Assembly: GCF_000152965.1 (NCBI RefSeq)
Contig: NZ_CH902583.1
Location: 222,987 to 286,986 of the forward strand
Direction: 5' to 3'
Length of the DNA: 64,000 bases
Origin: Roseobacter sp. MED193
Lineage (GTDB): Bacteria > Pseudomonadota > Alphaproteobacteria > Rhodobacterales > Rhodobacteraceae
This document shows, in pieces, positions 39,885-49,103 of this stretch. The notes beneath the pieces are model-generated. The model had not been told where the DNA came from and made no database searches. It saw only the letters and a program-made list of their open reading frames with translations. The position numbers were made by a program, and so were the translations under genes. Each line of letters starts with the position of its first letter. The first letter of the stretch is position 1.

Positions 39885-39913
39885 TTGCAGCCAGTGCATT
39901 CCTAGCCTATACG
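39885..39913 (+). promoter_or_regulatory. rpsB promoter
   Basis: TTGCAG (39885-39890) and TATACG (39908-39913) with 17-bp spacing. The ~120-nt leader contains the hairpin GGGGA-GAAA-TCCCC (39952-39965), with a GNRA-type tetraloop. Confidence 0.6.
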
Positions 39914-40038
39914 CGCGCCATCAAACCCGCAGGTGGGGTTTGGCCTGTCTGGGGGAGAAATCCCCAAATCGGCCGCCGGTTGGAGCAAATGCTCTGAACC
40001 CCCACCGAGGACTGAAACCGGAAACAAGGAATATTTGC

Positions 40039-40794
40039 ATGGCTCTTCCCGAGTTCACCATGCGCCAGCTGCTGGAAGCAGGCGTTCACTTTGGTCACCA
40101 GACACAGCGCTGGAACCCACGTATGGCACCCTATATCTATGGTGCGCGTAACGGCATCCACATCATGGACCTCACTCAGACCGTTCCAATGCTGGATCAG
40201 TCTTTGCAGATCGTGCGTGACACCGTTGCCAAGGGCGGCCGCATTCTGTTTGTAGGCACCAAGCGTCAGGCCGCGGGCCCCATCGCCGAAGCCGCTGAGA
40301 AATCCGCTCAGTACTTCATGAACCACCGCTGGCTGGGTGGCACCTTGACCAACTGGAAAACCGTTTCCCAGTCGATCAAACGCCTGAACGAAATCAACGA
40401 GAAGCTCGAAGGTGGCGCTGAAGGCCTCACCAAGAAAGAGCGTCTGGGCATGGAACGTGACCAGCAGAAGCTCCAGGCCTCCCTGGGCGGTATCGCTGAA
40501 ATGGGCGGTGTTCCTGACCTGCTCTTCGTCATCGACGTGAAAAAAGAAGCGCTGGCCATCGCCGAAGCCAAAAAGCTGGGTATCCCAGTTGTGGCTGTTG
40601 TCGATACCAACTGCTCCCCCGATGGCGTTGACTTTGTGATCCCAGGCAACGATGACGCATCTCGCGCCATCTCCCTGTACTGTGACCTGGTGGCACGTGC
40701 TGCTCTGGACGGTATGTCCGCTCAGCTGGGCGCTGCCGGTGTTGATCTGGGTGCTCTGGAAGAAGCGCCTGTAGAAGAAGCTGTTGCTGAATAA
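40039..40794 (+). CDS. rpsB: 30S ribosomal protein S2
   Basis: A 251-residue S2: [55 protein letters not shown] and [20 protein letters not shown]. The longer upstream frame contains olsA 3' sequence and is not translated as S2; the ATG at 40039 has AAGGA upstream. The acidic C-terminal tail ([11 protein letters not shown]) is usual in alphaproteobacteria. Followed by tsf after 90 bp with an internal stem-loop. Confidence 0.98.
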   Translation: MALPEFTMRQLLEAGVHFGHQTQRWNPRMAPYIYGARNGIHIMDLTQTVPMLDQSLQIVRDTVAKGGRILFVGTKRQAAGPIAEAAEKSAQYFMNHRWLGGTLTNWKTVSQSIKRLNEINEKLEGGAEGLTKKERLGMERDQQKLQASLGGIAEMGGVPDLLFVIDVKKEALAIAEAKKLGIPVVAVVDTNCSPDGVDFVIPGNDDASRAISLYCDLVARAALDGMSAQLGAAGVDLGALEEAPVEEAVAE

Positions 40795-40831
40795 GCACCC
40801 AGCCTCACTACTTGTCACAGATTTGACATGC

Positions 40832-40853
40832 GGGGCAGGGTATCACCTGCCCC
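40832..40853 (+). terminator. Stem-loop between rpsB and tsf
   Basis: GGGGCAGG and CCTGCCCC pair perfectly with loop GTATCA. No long T run follows, so it is more likely partial attenuation or a processing site than a full stop. Confidence 0.75.
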
Positions 40854-40884
40854 AATTCCGTTTTGATTTGAGGAGAGCCTAAAG

Positions 40885-41760
40885 ATGGCAATCACAGCTG
40901 CACTCGTTAAAGAACTGCGCGACTCCACCGGCGCCGGCATGATGGACGCCAAAAAAGCGTTGACCGAAACCAATGGCGACATGGAAGCCGCCGTTGATTG
41001 GCTGCGCACCAAAGGTCTGGCCAAAGCCGCCAAAAAATCCGGTCGTACCGCAGCAGAAGGCCTGGTGGCCGTTGTTGTTGAAGGCGGCAAAGGTGTTGCG
41101 GTTGAAGTGAACTCCGAGACCGACTTTGTTGGCAAAAACGCCGAATTCCAGGAAATGGTTGGCGGTATCGCCAAGGCGGCCCTAGGTGTTTCCGATGTCG
41201 ATGCGCTGAAAGCTGCTGACATGGGTGGCAAGACCGTCGAAGCCGTGATCACCGACAAGATCGCCACCATTGGTGAGAACATGTCGGTACGTCGCATGGC
41301 CGCGCTGGAAGGCGAGACCGTGATCTCTTATGTCCACAATGCCGCAACTGCTGGCATGGGCAAGATCGGTGTTCTGGTTGCAATGACTGGTGGCGACGAA
41401 GCTTTCGGCAAGCAGGTTGCAATGCACATTGCAGCTGTAAACCCTGCGGCTCTTTCTGAGGCCGACATGGACGCTGCGGTTGTTGAGAAAGAAAAGCAGG
41501 TTCAGATGGATATCGCGCGCGAATCCGGCAAGCCTGAAGCTGTCATCGAAAAGATGATCGTCGGTCGCATGAAGAAATTCGTTGCCGAAGCTACCCTGCT
41601 GAACCAAGCCTTTGTTGTGAACCCTGACCTGACCGTTGAGGCCGCAGCAAAAGAAGCCGGCGCTACTGTCACTGGTTTTGTGCGTCTGGAAGTTGGCGAA
41701 GGCATCGAAGTTGAAAAAGAAGACTTCGCAGCTGAAGTCGCAAAAGCGGCTCAGGGCTAA
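40885..41760 (+). CDS. tsf: Elongation factor Ts
   Basis: A 291-residue nucleotide exchange factor for EF-Tu. The N-terminal UBA domain ([20 protein letters not shown]) has the TDFV motif in [13 protein letters not shown] (~72), followed by the core domain and coiled-coil. Normal length. Transcribed with rpsB; ends at a strong terminator. Confidence 0.98.
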   Translation: MAITAALVKELRDSTGAGMMDAKKALTETNGDMEAAVDWLRTKGLAKAAKKSGRTAAEGLVAVVVEGGKGVAVEVNSETDFVGKNAEFQEMVGGIAKAALGVSDVDALKAADMGGKTVEAVITDKIATIGENMSVRRMAALEGETVISYVHNAATAGMGKIGVLVAMTGGDEAFGKQVAMHIAAVNPAALSEADMDAAVVEKEKQVQMDIARESGKPEAVIEKMIVGRMKKFVAEATLLNQAFVVNPDLTVEAAAKEAGATVTGFVRLEVGEGIEVEKEDFAAEVAKAAQG

Positions 41761-41786
41761 GCTTTTTCAATACCAACGAAGATTTT

Positions 41787-41817
41787 GGGGCTGGCGGATG
41801 ACCGTCGGCCCCTTTTT
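41787..41817 (+). terminator. Terminator after tsf
   Basis: GGGGCTGGCGG and CCGTCGGCCCC form an 11-bp stem (two G-T pairs) with loop ATGA, followed by TTTTT. Confidence 0.92.
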
Positions 41818-42403
41818 GCTTCGCCACGGTCATTTTCTCTGCCTTGCTTGCAAAACCTATGCGTTCGGTTCTTGGCCCGCAGAACCGCACTGCTGAACTT
41901 TGCTTTGACCTCATAGCCGCGATTGGTGGCCCAATGCACAATTTCACCGGCTTGTGAGGGAAGACCTATCGTAGCCGTTGAGCCAATGCAGAAGAGAACA
42001 TAGAATTTGGGATTGACCTGAGCGATAGAAGACCAACTGTCGACAGCTATCTGAAGGACGTGAGGAGGGACCGTGGGAATTGCCAGATATGGTGGTCTGA
42101 GAGGCCCCATTGATGGGGATGGATGGGGCCCCTCTTTAACACGGTACTGGTGCGGAAAAATACACACCAGCAACCGAACGGGTCCGAGAGCCTTGATATC
42201 GCAAGGATCGTTCCCCGAAGTTCCTAGGCTAAAGCCACCACTCACGGAACTTGTGTATTCTGCCCCAAATGTCCGCGTGAGTGTAGTAGTGTTTTCCTTA
42301 CCCGAATAGCGAAAACTGACCTAGAGGAAGTTACACCCTGAGGGAGATCTGCCCAGCGAGAGGGGGGGGCAGAGTAGAGCTATAGCGGTTCATGCAAAGT
42401 ACA
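41818..42403. other. 586-bp intergenic region, no recognised gene
   Basis: Minus-strand frames exist here (one up to 162 codons from 42245) but resemble no family and run through the tsf terminator, so I do not call them. A hairpin-rich spot (CCCCAT-TG-ATGGGG, 42105-42118, inside GAGGCCCC/GGGGCCCCTC) might end luxR transcripts. A broken gene cannot be excluded. Confidence 0.5.
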
Positions 42404-43159
42404 TTAGTTTTCAAGAACATACATTTGATTTTGCAAGGCAGCCTTCAGAACGGCCTGGGCCGTTGTTTCAACCGACAGTGAGGAACGGGCCAAGCGCAGA
42501 TGCTTTTCGATTGTCGCAGGGGTCAACCCCATGAGCAGGGCAATATCCTGAGTCGTCTTGCCGTCGCCGACCCATTCTAAGGCCTCGCGCTGTCTGTTCG
42601 TGAGACTGCGATTCGGGGGATCATAGGGAAGAGTGAGGATTTTGAGATGGACCATGTTGTTCATCAAGATGATGTCTTCACCATGTTCTTGCCACATGCC
42701 ATCCAGGTCGGCTTGGGTACTTCCAGATCGCCCGGCTAAAGATATTGCGCCCTTGTAGCGTTTCGAAGCTGAGAAAAAGCTGATCGTATAGCCCGCGTTG
42801 AGCTGCATACGCTCGTTAAACTCGATAACCTGCTTTGACCCTGGGCTAAGTTGACCCTCTTCGAGCATTTCTCGGATCTTCTTCCAACTGCAGGCCCCTT
42901 CATTTTCAAGTGCCCACAGCACCATTGGTGCCTGTCGATAGAGCCCCTGATGCAGAAACCCCGAGATGTATTTTTGGTCATGGTTGGTCAGTATGACAAA
43001 ATCGTCAGGGTCCCCCAAAGACGTCTCGGTCTTAAACCGGGTATAGCCATAGATCAGGCGGTCAAAACCATACTCTGCCATCTTCATCACATGAGTATGC
43101 CAAAGCTCTTCCAGGCTTTTGGCTCCAGAAACAAAGTGAAGATATTCGAGTATTGTCAT
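42404..43159 (-). CDS. LuxR-family regulator (autoinducer-domain solo)
   Basis: A 251-residue quorum-sensing-type transcription factor: autoinducer-binding domain (~15-165) and a C-terminal GerE/LuxR helix-turn-helix (~183-245; LTNRQREALEWVGDGKTTQD, LTPATIEKHLRLARSSL). No luxI synthase lies in the window, so it is a solo here. The pocket segment reads GLYRQAPMVLWA, so the conserved Asp of the usual Asp-Pro pair appears to be Ala, hinting at a non-canonical ligand. Its ATG overlaps the aroQ stop (TAATG), making translation coupled to aroQ. Candidate regulator of the downstream acyl-CoA cluster, by position only. Confidence 0.92.
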   Translation of the reverse strand: MTILEYLHFVSGAKSLEELWHTHVMKMAEYGFDRLIYGYTRFKTETSLGDPDDFVILTNHDQKYISGFLHQGLYRQAPMVLWALENEGACSWKKIREMLEEGQLSPGSKQVIEFNERMQLNAGYTISFFSASKRYKGAISLAGRSGSTQADLDGMWQEHGEDIILMNNMVHLKILTLPYDPPNRSLTNRQREALEWVGDGKTTQDIALLMGLTPATIEKHLRLARSSLSVETTAQAVLKAALQNQMYVLEN

Positions 43160-43614
43160 TAGGTTACATCGCTCGGTTGAGTCAGTTTTTGCACCAAGGC
43201 ATCGATGGCCATCAGATATCCCTGTCTGCCAAAGCCGCAGATTTGGCCGATCGCAGCCCGCGCGATATAGGACTGATGGCGAAAGCTCTCGCGCGCGTGA
43301 ATATTGGAAAGGTGAACCTCAACGGTTGGGATTTCAACCGAGTAGATCGCATCCATCAGCGCAATGGAGGTATGGGTAAAGGCCCCGGCATTCAGAACGA
43401 TCCCACCATGCCGGCCTCGGGCACCGTGGATGGCATCTATCAAAGCACCTTCATGGTTCGACTGGAGGCACTGTACCTGGAACCCCGATTTTTGGGCATG
43501 TTTGGCGCAGCTGTCTTCCAACATATCAAGCGTGCCGGACCCGTAAACTTCGGGCTGTCGGGTCCCCAGTAGATTAAGATTTGGACCGTTCAGTATCAAT
43601 AAGCTGTGCATCAT
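43159..43614 (-). CDS. aroQ: 3-dehydroquinate dehydratase, type II
   Basis: A 151-residue dodecameric dehydratase of the shikimate pathway, converting 3-dehydroquinate to 3-dehydroshikimate. Motifs: ILNGPNLNLLGTRQPEVYG (catalytic Tyr in the flexible loop), QSNHEGALIDAIH, GGIVLNAGAFTHTS and VEVHLSNIHARESFRHQSYI (catalytic His). ATG 43614 (or the next ATG) follows GGGGGAT. The stop overlaps the luxR start, so both are in one operon. Type II enzymes also serve in quinate catabolism, which cannot be excluded. Confidence 0.96.
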   Translation of the reverse strand: MMHSLLILNGPNLNLLGTRQPEVYGSGTLDMLEDSCAKHAQKSGFQVQCLQSNHEGALIDAIHGARGRHGGIVLNAGAFTHTSIALMDAIYSVEIPTVEVHLSNIHARESFRHQSYIARAAIGQICGFGRQGYLMAIDALVQKLTQPSDVT

Positions 43615-43715
43615 ATATCCCCCAGTTACAGGTTTAAGCTGAAATGAAGACCTTGCACAGAGAAAGCGAAACCTGGCCCTGCGGATTTGCACCGACTATG
43701 TTGCTAATATCGCAC

Positions 43716-43753
43716 GTAAAAAGACGGTCGGCCAGAAACAAGCCGCCCGTCTT
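43716..43753 (-). terminator. Terminator of the quinone oxidoreductase gene
   Basis: AAGACGG-T-CGGC and GCCG-C-CCGTCTT pair with one mismatch; on the minus strand the stem is followed by TTTTT (43716-43720). Confidence 0.85.
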
Positions 43754-43775
43754 GGTTGGTTCAGTGGGGTGCCCA

Positions 43776-44771
43776 CTAGCTATTGATCAGAATGACTTTT
43801 CCCATAACACGCCTGTCCTGCATCATTTCCAGCGCCAGGGATGCATCGGTCATTGGCAAAACCTCACAGATCTGCGGTTTGATCTTGCCGGCGCCATAAA
43901 GCGCCTGCAGCTCTGCCATGTTCTCCGCATGGCCTTTGGGGTCGCGAAACACCGACGCGCCCCAGAACACGCCGCGGATATCACACCCTTTTAGCAATGG
44001 CAGATTCAGCGGGATCTCAGGAATGCCGGCAGGGAATCCGACAACCAGATAGCGCCCTAACCAGGCCATGGCCCGCAGCGCCGGTTCTGCATACATTCCC
44101 CCCACAGCGTCATAGACGACATCGACTCCAGATTTGCCGGATAGTTCCTTGATATTTTTAGAAAATTCCTTTTGGTCCTCCTTGCTCATATCGCGGTTAT
44201 AAACCAGTGTCTCGTCAGCGCCGATCTCAGCACAAAAGGCGGCTTTTTCAGCAGTGGAGACAGCTGCAATTACTTTTGCTCCCATGGATTTTCCGAGCTC
44301 AATCGCCGCTGCGCCAACGCCACCGGCAGCCCCCAGGATCAACAGGGTTTCCCCGGGTTTGAGCTGAGCCCTGTCTTTCAGAGCGTGGTAGGAAGTTCCA
44401 TAAGTGAACACAAACCCAGCGGCATCCTCAAACGGCATTTCCTTGGGGAATCTCACAGCCTGGTTGGCTGCGACACAAATCTGGGTTGCAAAGCCGCCGT
44501 GGCCTGTTAGCGCCAGAACCCGGTCGCCGATCTCATAACCGCTCACCCCCTCACCAAGGGCTATCACAACACCTGAAATCTCTCCGCCGGGTGCAAAGGG
44601 GCGGGGGGGCTTCATTTGGTATAGGTCGCGAATAATCAACGTATCTGGGAAGTTTACACCCGCCGCGCGGATTTCGACCAATAGCTCTCCCTTGCCAGGA
44701 GTGAGGTCCGGTTGCTCGCTCCAGACCAGCGTTTCTGGCCCACCGGGGGTGGTGCTTAACATTGATTTCAT
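43776..44771 (-). CDS. NADPH:quinone oxidoreductase family (zinc-free MDR)
   Basis: A 331-residue medium-chain dehydrogenase/reductase without the zinc ligands of alcohol dehydrogenases. Visible: AGVNFPDTLIIRDLYQ, the GEGVSGYEIGDRVLAL segment, the NADPH-binding LILGAAGGVGAAAIELGKSMG (~143-163) and VVYDAVGG. The family includes quinone reductases and enoyl-CoA/acryloyl reductases. I chose the ATG at 44771 because the 44 upstream residues of the frame have no family similarity. It is divergent from the acyl-CoA dehydrogenase gene across 144 bp and may share its regulation. Confidence 0.92.
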   Translation of the reverse strand: MKSMLSTTPGGPETLVWSEQPDLTPGKGELLVEIRAAGVNFPDTLIIRDLYQMKPPRPFAPGGEISGVVIALGEGVSGYEIGDRVLALTGHGGFATQICVAANQAVRFPKEMPFEDAAGFVFTYGTSYHALKDRAQLKPGETLLILGAAGGVGAAAIELGKSMGAKVIAAVSTAEKAAFCAEIGADETLVYNRDMSKEDQKEFSKNIKELSGKSGVDVVYDAVGGMYAEPALRAMAWLGRYLVVGFPAGIPEIPLNLPLLKGCDIRGVFWGASVFRDPKGHAENMAELQALYGAGKIKPQICEVLPMTDASLALEMMQDRRVMGKVILINS

Positions 44772-44915
44772 TGTTTTCGCCCTTCTAGGTCGCGCGACGG
44801 CAACCTGATGTTTCCTAAAATTACGTAAAGTCTTCTGCTGCTCAGCCGCGTTGTCAATGGCATAGCGAAATGTAATTCTACATTGTGAAACCGCCATAGC
44901 CACGGGAGGCTCTGG

Positions 44916-46112
44916 ATGGCGGGGGTGAGGAGAAGCAAGGTTATGGGTGAAGTTGACGCGGGGCGCGATTACGCTGAGTTTCGGCGGGAAGTACGTGATT
45001 GGCTGGAGGCAAACTGTCCGCCAGAAATGCGTGATGGCGCTGCAGGAGAGGATTCAATTTGCTGGGGAGGGACCAGTTGGACCTTTACCTGTGCGGCACA
45101 GAAAACTTGGTTAGATCGCTGTGTTGAACGTGGATTTACCGTGCCCACATGGCCAAGAGCCTATGGGGGCGCAGGGCTTAGCCGCGATGAAGACAAGATC
45201 CTAAAAGAGGAGATGCAGGCCATTGGCGCACGCTCACCTCTGGATAGCTTTGGTATCTGGATGTTGGGGCCGGCGTTGCTGAAGTTTGGCAGCGAGGAAC
45301 AGAAACTTCACTTTCTGCCCCCAATCGCCCGTGGCGAAATTCGTTGGTGCCAGGGCTACTCGGAACCTGGCGCAGGATCTGACCTGGCGGGCGTGCAGAC
45401 CCATGCGGCGGATCAGGGAGATACCTGGCTGGTCAACGGACAGAAAATCTGGACCTCTTATGCGGATCGCGCCGATTGGATCTTTGCGCTTCTGAGAACC
45501 GATCGTGAGGCCAAGAAACACCTCGGGATTTCTTTTGTTTTGATGGACATGCGCAGCCCTGGCATTACCACCCGCCCCATCCAGTTGATCTCTGGGGCAT
45601 CGCCTTTTTGTGAGACCTTTTTTGAAAATGTCGAGGTGCCAAAGACTCAGGTGGTCGGCACCATCAATCGCGGCTGGGACGTCGCAAAATACCTTCTCAC
45701 CCATGAGCGGGAGATGATCAGCAATGGCGGCAATGTCATGGGATCGGGCCGCGCGTTGGGGGCCGTCCTGTCTGACTCTGACACCGGCCAAAGTGACCCG
45801 GTCCTGCGCGGCGACGCTATGCGGGCCGAGGTGGATAGCCTGGCCTTGGAAATGACGCTGGAACGTTACAAAGATCAAGCCGAAGGCGGTCAGGGCGTAG
45901 GCGATGCCTCTGCCATGCTGAAATACATGGGCACCGAGCTAAACAAACAGCGTTTGGAATTGATCATGGCCGCTGATGGGGCGGATGGCCTGACCTGGGG
46001 CGAGAGCGCAGCCTCCTCTTGGTTGCGGACCAAAGCCAACTCCATTGAGGGCGGGACCTCCGAAGTGATGCTCTCGATTATCAGCCGTCGCATTTTGAAC
46101 CTTCCAGGATAA
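44916..46112 (+). CDS. Acyl-CoA dehydrogenase, catalytic (alpha-like) subunit
   Basis: A ~398-residue acyl-CoA dehydrogenase that oxidises an acyl-CoA to the enoyl-CoA, passing electrons to ETF. N-terminal helical domain, then WCQGYSEPGAGSDLAGVQTH and GQKIWTSYADRADWIFAL (flavin contacts). Near the C terminus NSIEGGTSEVMLSIISRRIL carries the catalytic Glu position of the YEGT motif; the usual HGGxG motif is absent (ELIMAADGADGL in its place). ATG 44916 follows GGGAGG; ATG 44943 follows GAGGAGAAG and is nearly as good. First gene of the plus-strand acyl-CoA run, six bases before the partner gene. Confidence 0.92.
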   Translation: MAGVRRSKVMGEVDAGRDYAEFRREVRDWLEANCPPEMRDGAAGEDSICWGGTSWTFTCAAQKTWLDRCVERGFTVPTWPRAYGGAGLSRDEDKILKEEMQAIGARSPLDSFGIWMLGPALLKFGSEEQKLHFLPPIARGEIRWCQGYSEPGAGSDLAGVQTHAADQGDTWLVNGQKIWTSYADRADWIFALLRTDREAKKHLGISFVLMDMRSPGITTRPIQLISGASPFCETFFENVEVPKTQVVGTINRGWDVAKYLLTHEREMISNGGNVMGSGRALGAVLSDSDTGQSDPVLRGDAMRAEVDSLALEMTLERYKDQAEGGQGVGDASAMLKYMGTELNKQRLELIMAADGADGLTWGESAASSWLRTKANSIEGGTSEVMLSIISRRILNLPG

Positions 46113-46117
46113 GAACC

Positions 46118-47233
46118 ATGGCAAAACTCATTCAAACAGAGGAAGAAACCCTCTTGTCAGAGGCGGCCCGTGGGTTCCTCTCCAAATTCGCACCTGTGTC
46201 TCGCCTGCGCGAGATGCGTGACGCGGGAGAATGCAATGACCCAGAGTTGTGGCAGGAAATGGCCGCTGCCGGCTGGGCTGGCGTGCTGGTGCCCGAGGCA
46301 GCGGAGGGCTCTGATATGGGCCATGCTGCAGCACATGTACTTGCCCGCGAGATGGGGCGGAACCTGACCGTTAGCCCGTTCCTCAGCACTGCAGTGATGG
46401 CTGCAACGCTGCTGCGCCAGTTCCGGGATGAAACGAGCATGGGAAAGCTGAAACAGATCGCATCCGGCGCCTTGACCTATGCCATGGCCATAGACGAGAG
46501 CGCCAAGCATTCACCAGAGCGGGTCGAGCTTATCGCAGAGAAGCGCGGAAATGGTTATGTCATAAACGGTAAAAAGCGCTTTGTTGTAGATGGTTGCGAG
46601 GCAGACCGCATTCTTGTTCTTGCCAAGAGCAATGACGGCCTGTGCCTGTTTGATCTTCCCAATAAATCCAAAGGGATCAGCCAGGAGCCTTTGGCAATGA
46701 TCGACAGCCGGGATGCGGCAGACATGGTCTTTGATGATGTGGAGGTCTCAGGCGAAGCCTTGCTGGGCGAGGTCGGGGCTGGCTATGCGCTGTTAAAACC
46801 CGCGCTTGAGGCCGGGCAGGCCGCGCTGGCGGCAGAAACTACCGGGCTGGCAGAGGCAGCCTTTGACCTCACCACGGACTACCTGAAAGAGCGTAAGCAA
46901 TTTGGCATTACCATTGGTAGCTTTCAGGCCCTGCAGCATCGTGCGGCGCATCTATGGTGCGAGATCGAACTCACTCAGTCAGCCGTCCTAAATGCAGGTC
47001 GTATTCTGGATGAGAGCCCAGACCAGGCGACGCTTGCGGTTTCCGTCGCCAAGGCCCGCGCGACAGATACAGCGCAAAAATCGGTGCAAGAAGGGGTGCA
47101 AATGCACGGCGGCATTGGCATGACTGATGCTTTTGATATGGGGTTTTACATGAAACGCGCCCGGGTCGCGGCCGAATGGCTGGGGGATTATGGCTATCAT
47201 GCGGGGCAGGTTGCCCAGTTGCGCGGGTTTTAG
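46118..47233 (+). CDS. Acyl-CoA dehydrogenase-like, probable beta subunit
   Basis: A 371-residue acyl-CoA dehydrogenase homologue. It retains the FAD-linked QMHGGIGMTDAFDMGFYMKR segment near the C terminus, but the sequence ends at AQLRGF with no YEGT/EGG catalytic glutamate. Its neighbour has the opposite pattern, which is the arrangement of alpha2-beta2 dehydrogenases known from steroid and other bulky acyl-CoA degradation. The gap to the alpha-like gene is five bases. A stand-alone activity is unlikely without the glutamate, though this should be tested on a structural model. Confidence 0.9.
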   Translation: MAKLIQTEEETLLSEAARGFLSKFAPVSRLREMRDAGECNDPELWQEMAAAGWAGVLVPEAAEGSDMGHAAAHVLAREMGRNLTVSPFLSTAVMAATLLRQFRDETSMGKLKQIASGALTYAMAIDESAKHSPERVELIAEKRGNGYVINGKKRFVVDGCEADRILVLAKSNDGLCLFDLPNKSKGISQEPLAMIDSRDAADMVFDDVEVSGEALLGEVGAGYALLKPALEAGQAALAAETTGLAEAAFDLTTDYLKERKQFGITIGSFQALQHRAAHLWCEIELTQSAVLNAGRILDESPDQATLAVSVAKARATDTAQKSVQEGVQMHGGIGMTDAFDMGFYMKRARVAAEWLGDYGYHAGQVAQLRGF

Positions 47234-47245
47234 GGAGAGATACCG

Positions 47246-48061
47246 ATGCAGGACTTATTTACACTCAACGGCAAGACTGCCCTGATCACAGGCGGCGCCA
47301 CGGGCATCGGTCGCATGGCAGCGGAAGCCATGGTCCGGGCAGGCGCACGGGTCTTGATCGCGTCCCGCAAAGGCCACGCCTGTGAGGCCGTGGCGGCAGA
47401 GCTCAACGCGCTCGATGCGCCAGGTGCGGCGGAAGGATTTTCAGGTGATGTAGGCACAGAAGCAGGAATAGAGGCCCTGGTGGAGGAGGTTAAATCCCGA
47501 ACCCAACAGCTTGATATCCTTATGAATAACTCTGGTATCACTTGGGGTGCCGAGCTGAAGGACTTCCCTCATCAGGCCTGGGAAAAGGTGATGAATGTTA
47601 ATGTCACCGGTGTCTTTGATCTGACCCGGCGGCTGCTGCCGATGCTGATCCAAAGTGGTGAACTGGGTGATCCCGCACGGGTCATCAATGTCGGCTCTGT
47701 CATGGGGGAAATCCCGATGGGGGATGGGGCCTATAGCTATGCGGCCTCCAAGGCGGCAGTGATCCATATGTCCAAAATTCTCGCCAAGGAACTTGCGCAT
47801 AAACATGTTACCGTGAACGCCCTGGCCCCTGGTCCTTTTGTTTCCAAGATGACGGCCTTTGCCACTGGAGATGAAGAAAAGCGGGCGAAGGTTGGCAAAG
47901 ATGTGCCCCTTGGCCGGGTGGGCTGCTATGAGGATATTGCGGGGTCGGTTTTGTTTCTCAGCGGTAAAGGTGGCGCCTATGTCACCGGATCCGTTGTGCC
48001 GATATCTGGCGGAATCAATGTGATGTCTGGCCACAATATTTTTGCCAGTGCGCTGGAATAA
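47246..48061 (+). CDS. Short-chain dehydrogenase/reductase
   Basis: A 271-residue classical SDR: cofactor motif LITGGATGIGRMAAE, NNSGITWGAE (NNAG-like, with Ser replacing Ala), catalytic Ser in INVGSVMG and the YxxxK pair in YSYAASKAAVIHM, then NALAPGPFVSKM. Likely oxidises a 3-hydroxyacyl-CoA or a hydroxyl on the cluster substrate. The start follows GGGAGAG, 12 bp after the previous stop. Confidence 0.92.
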   Translation: MQDLFTLNGKTALITGGATGIGRMAAEAMVRAGARVLIASRKGHACEAVAAELNALDAPGAAEGFSGDVGTEAGIEALVEEVKSRTQQLDILMNNSGITWGAELKDFPHQAWEKVMNVNVTGVFDLTRRLLPMLIQSGELGDPARVINVGSVMGEIPMGDGAYSYAASKAAVIHMSKILAKELAHKHVTVNALAPGPFVSKMTAFATGDEEKRAKVGKDVPLGRVGCYEDIAGSVLFLSGKGGAYVTGSVVPISGGINVMSGHNIFASALE

Positions 48062-48105
48062 CTTGGTCAAGCTTGACCTTATAAGATACTGAAATAGGAT
48101 CTAAA

Positions 48106-49101
48106 ATGACCTCAAATCATGATCATTTGCCAAAGGTGTTGCAAGGCCTGCGCATCCCGTTGATCGGCTCGCCCTTGTTCATTATCTCGGTGCCTGAACT
48201 GGTTATCGCCCAGTGTAAGGCTGGGATTGTCGGGTCCTTTCCGGCCCTTAATGCGCGCGAAGGCGAGGGGGATCCTATCCTTCTGGAGGCCTGGCTCAAA
48301 CAGATCACCGAAGAACTGGATCGCCATAATCAGGAGAACCCGGATCAACCGGCCGCGCCCTTTGCGGTGAACCAGATCGTCCACCGTTCCAATGGTCGGC
48401 TGGAGCGCGATCTGGAGATCTGCAATCGCTGGAATGTCCCGATCTGGATCACTTCGCTTGGCGCGCGGCCAGAGGTCAACGAAGCCGCTCATTCCTGTGG
48501 TGGAATAGTACTGCACGACGTGATCAACAATACCTTTGCCAAAAAGGCGATTGACAAGGGGGCAGACGGTTTGATCGCCGTGGCCGCTGGAGCTGGTGGC
48601 CACGCTGGCCAGCAGTCACCCTTTGCTTTGATCCGCGAAATTCGCAGTTGGTTTGATGGGCCTTTGGCATTGTCTGGTGCAATTGCCAGCGGCGAGGCGC
48701 TTTTGGCTGCGCGTGCTCTGGGGGCAGATTTTGGCTATGCGGGCTCTCCGTTTATTGCCACCCACGAGGCCAACGCCCAGCAAGACTATAAGCAGATGAT
48801 CGTTGAGAGCGGCGCCGATGATATCGTCTATTCTTCATTGTTCACGGGCGTTTCTGGGAACTACTTGAAAAAGTCTATCATCAAGGCCGGCCTGGACCCT
48901 GACAATCTCGAGAGTGCAGATTCATCTTCGATGAACTTTGGCAGCGGTTCCTCCAAGCCCAAAGCCTGGAAAGAGATCTGGGGCTCTGGCCAGGGCATTG
49001 GCGATGTCAAATCCATCTGTTCCGCCGGAGAACTGGTCGACCGCATTGCAACCGAATATCAGGCCGCGGGCACGAAATTGGCCAGCGAGTTTGACAACTA
49101 A
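48106..49101 (+). CDS. Nitronate monooxygenase / 2-nitropropane dioxygenase family flavoprotein
   Basis: A 331-residue FMN TIM-barrel protein: LIGSPLFIISVPELVIAQCK, GIVGSFPALNAR, FAVNQIVHRSN, VAAGAGGHAGQQSPFAL (FMN phosphate loop with the conserved His) and ALSGAIASGEALLAARALGA. True nitronate monooxygenases and several acyl-CoA/steroid pathway oxidoreductases such as IpdC share this fold; the cluster context makes a role in the acyl-CoA pathway likelier than nitronate detoxification. Confidence 0.9.
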   Translation: MTSNHDHLPKVLQGLRIPLIGSPLFIISVPELVIAQCKAGIVGSFPALNAREGEGDPILLEAWLKQITEELDRHNQENPDQPAAPFAVNQIVHRSNGRLERDLEICNRWNVPIWITSLGARPEVNEAAHSCGGIVLHDVINNTFAKKAIDKGADGLIAVAAGAGGHAGQQSPFALIREIRSWFDGPLALSGAIASGEALLAARALGADFGYAGSPFIATHEANAQQDYKQMIVESGADDIVYSSLFTGVSGNYLKKSIIKAGLDPDNLESADSSSMNFGSGSSKPKAWKEIWGSGQGIGDVKSICSAGELVDRIATEYQAAGTKLASEFDN

Positions 49102-49103
49102 AA

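Noticed and set aside
41757-42245. 162-codon minus-strand frame downstream of luxR
   Set aside because: Runs through the tsf terminator, odd composition, no recognisable motif or good start.
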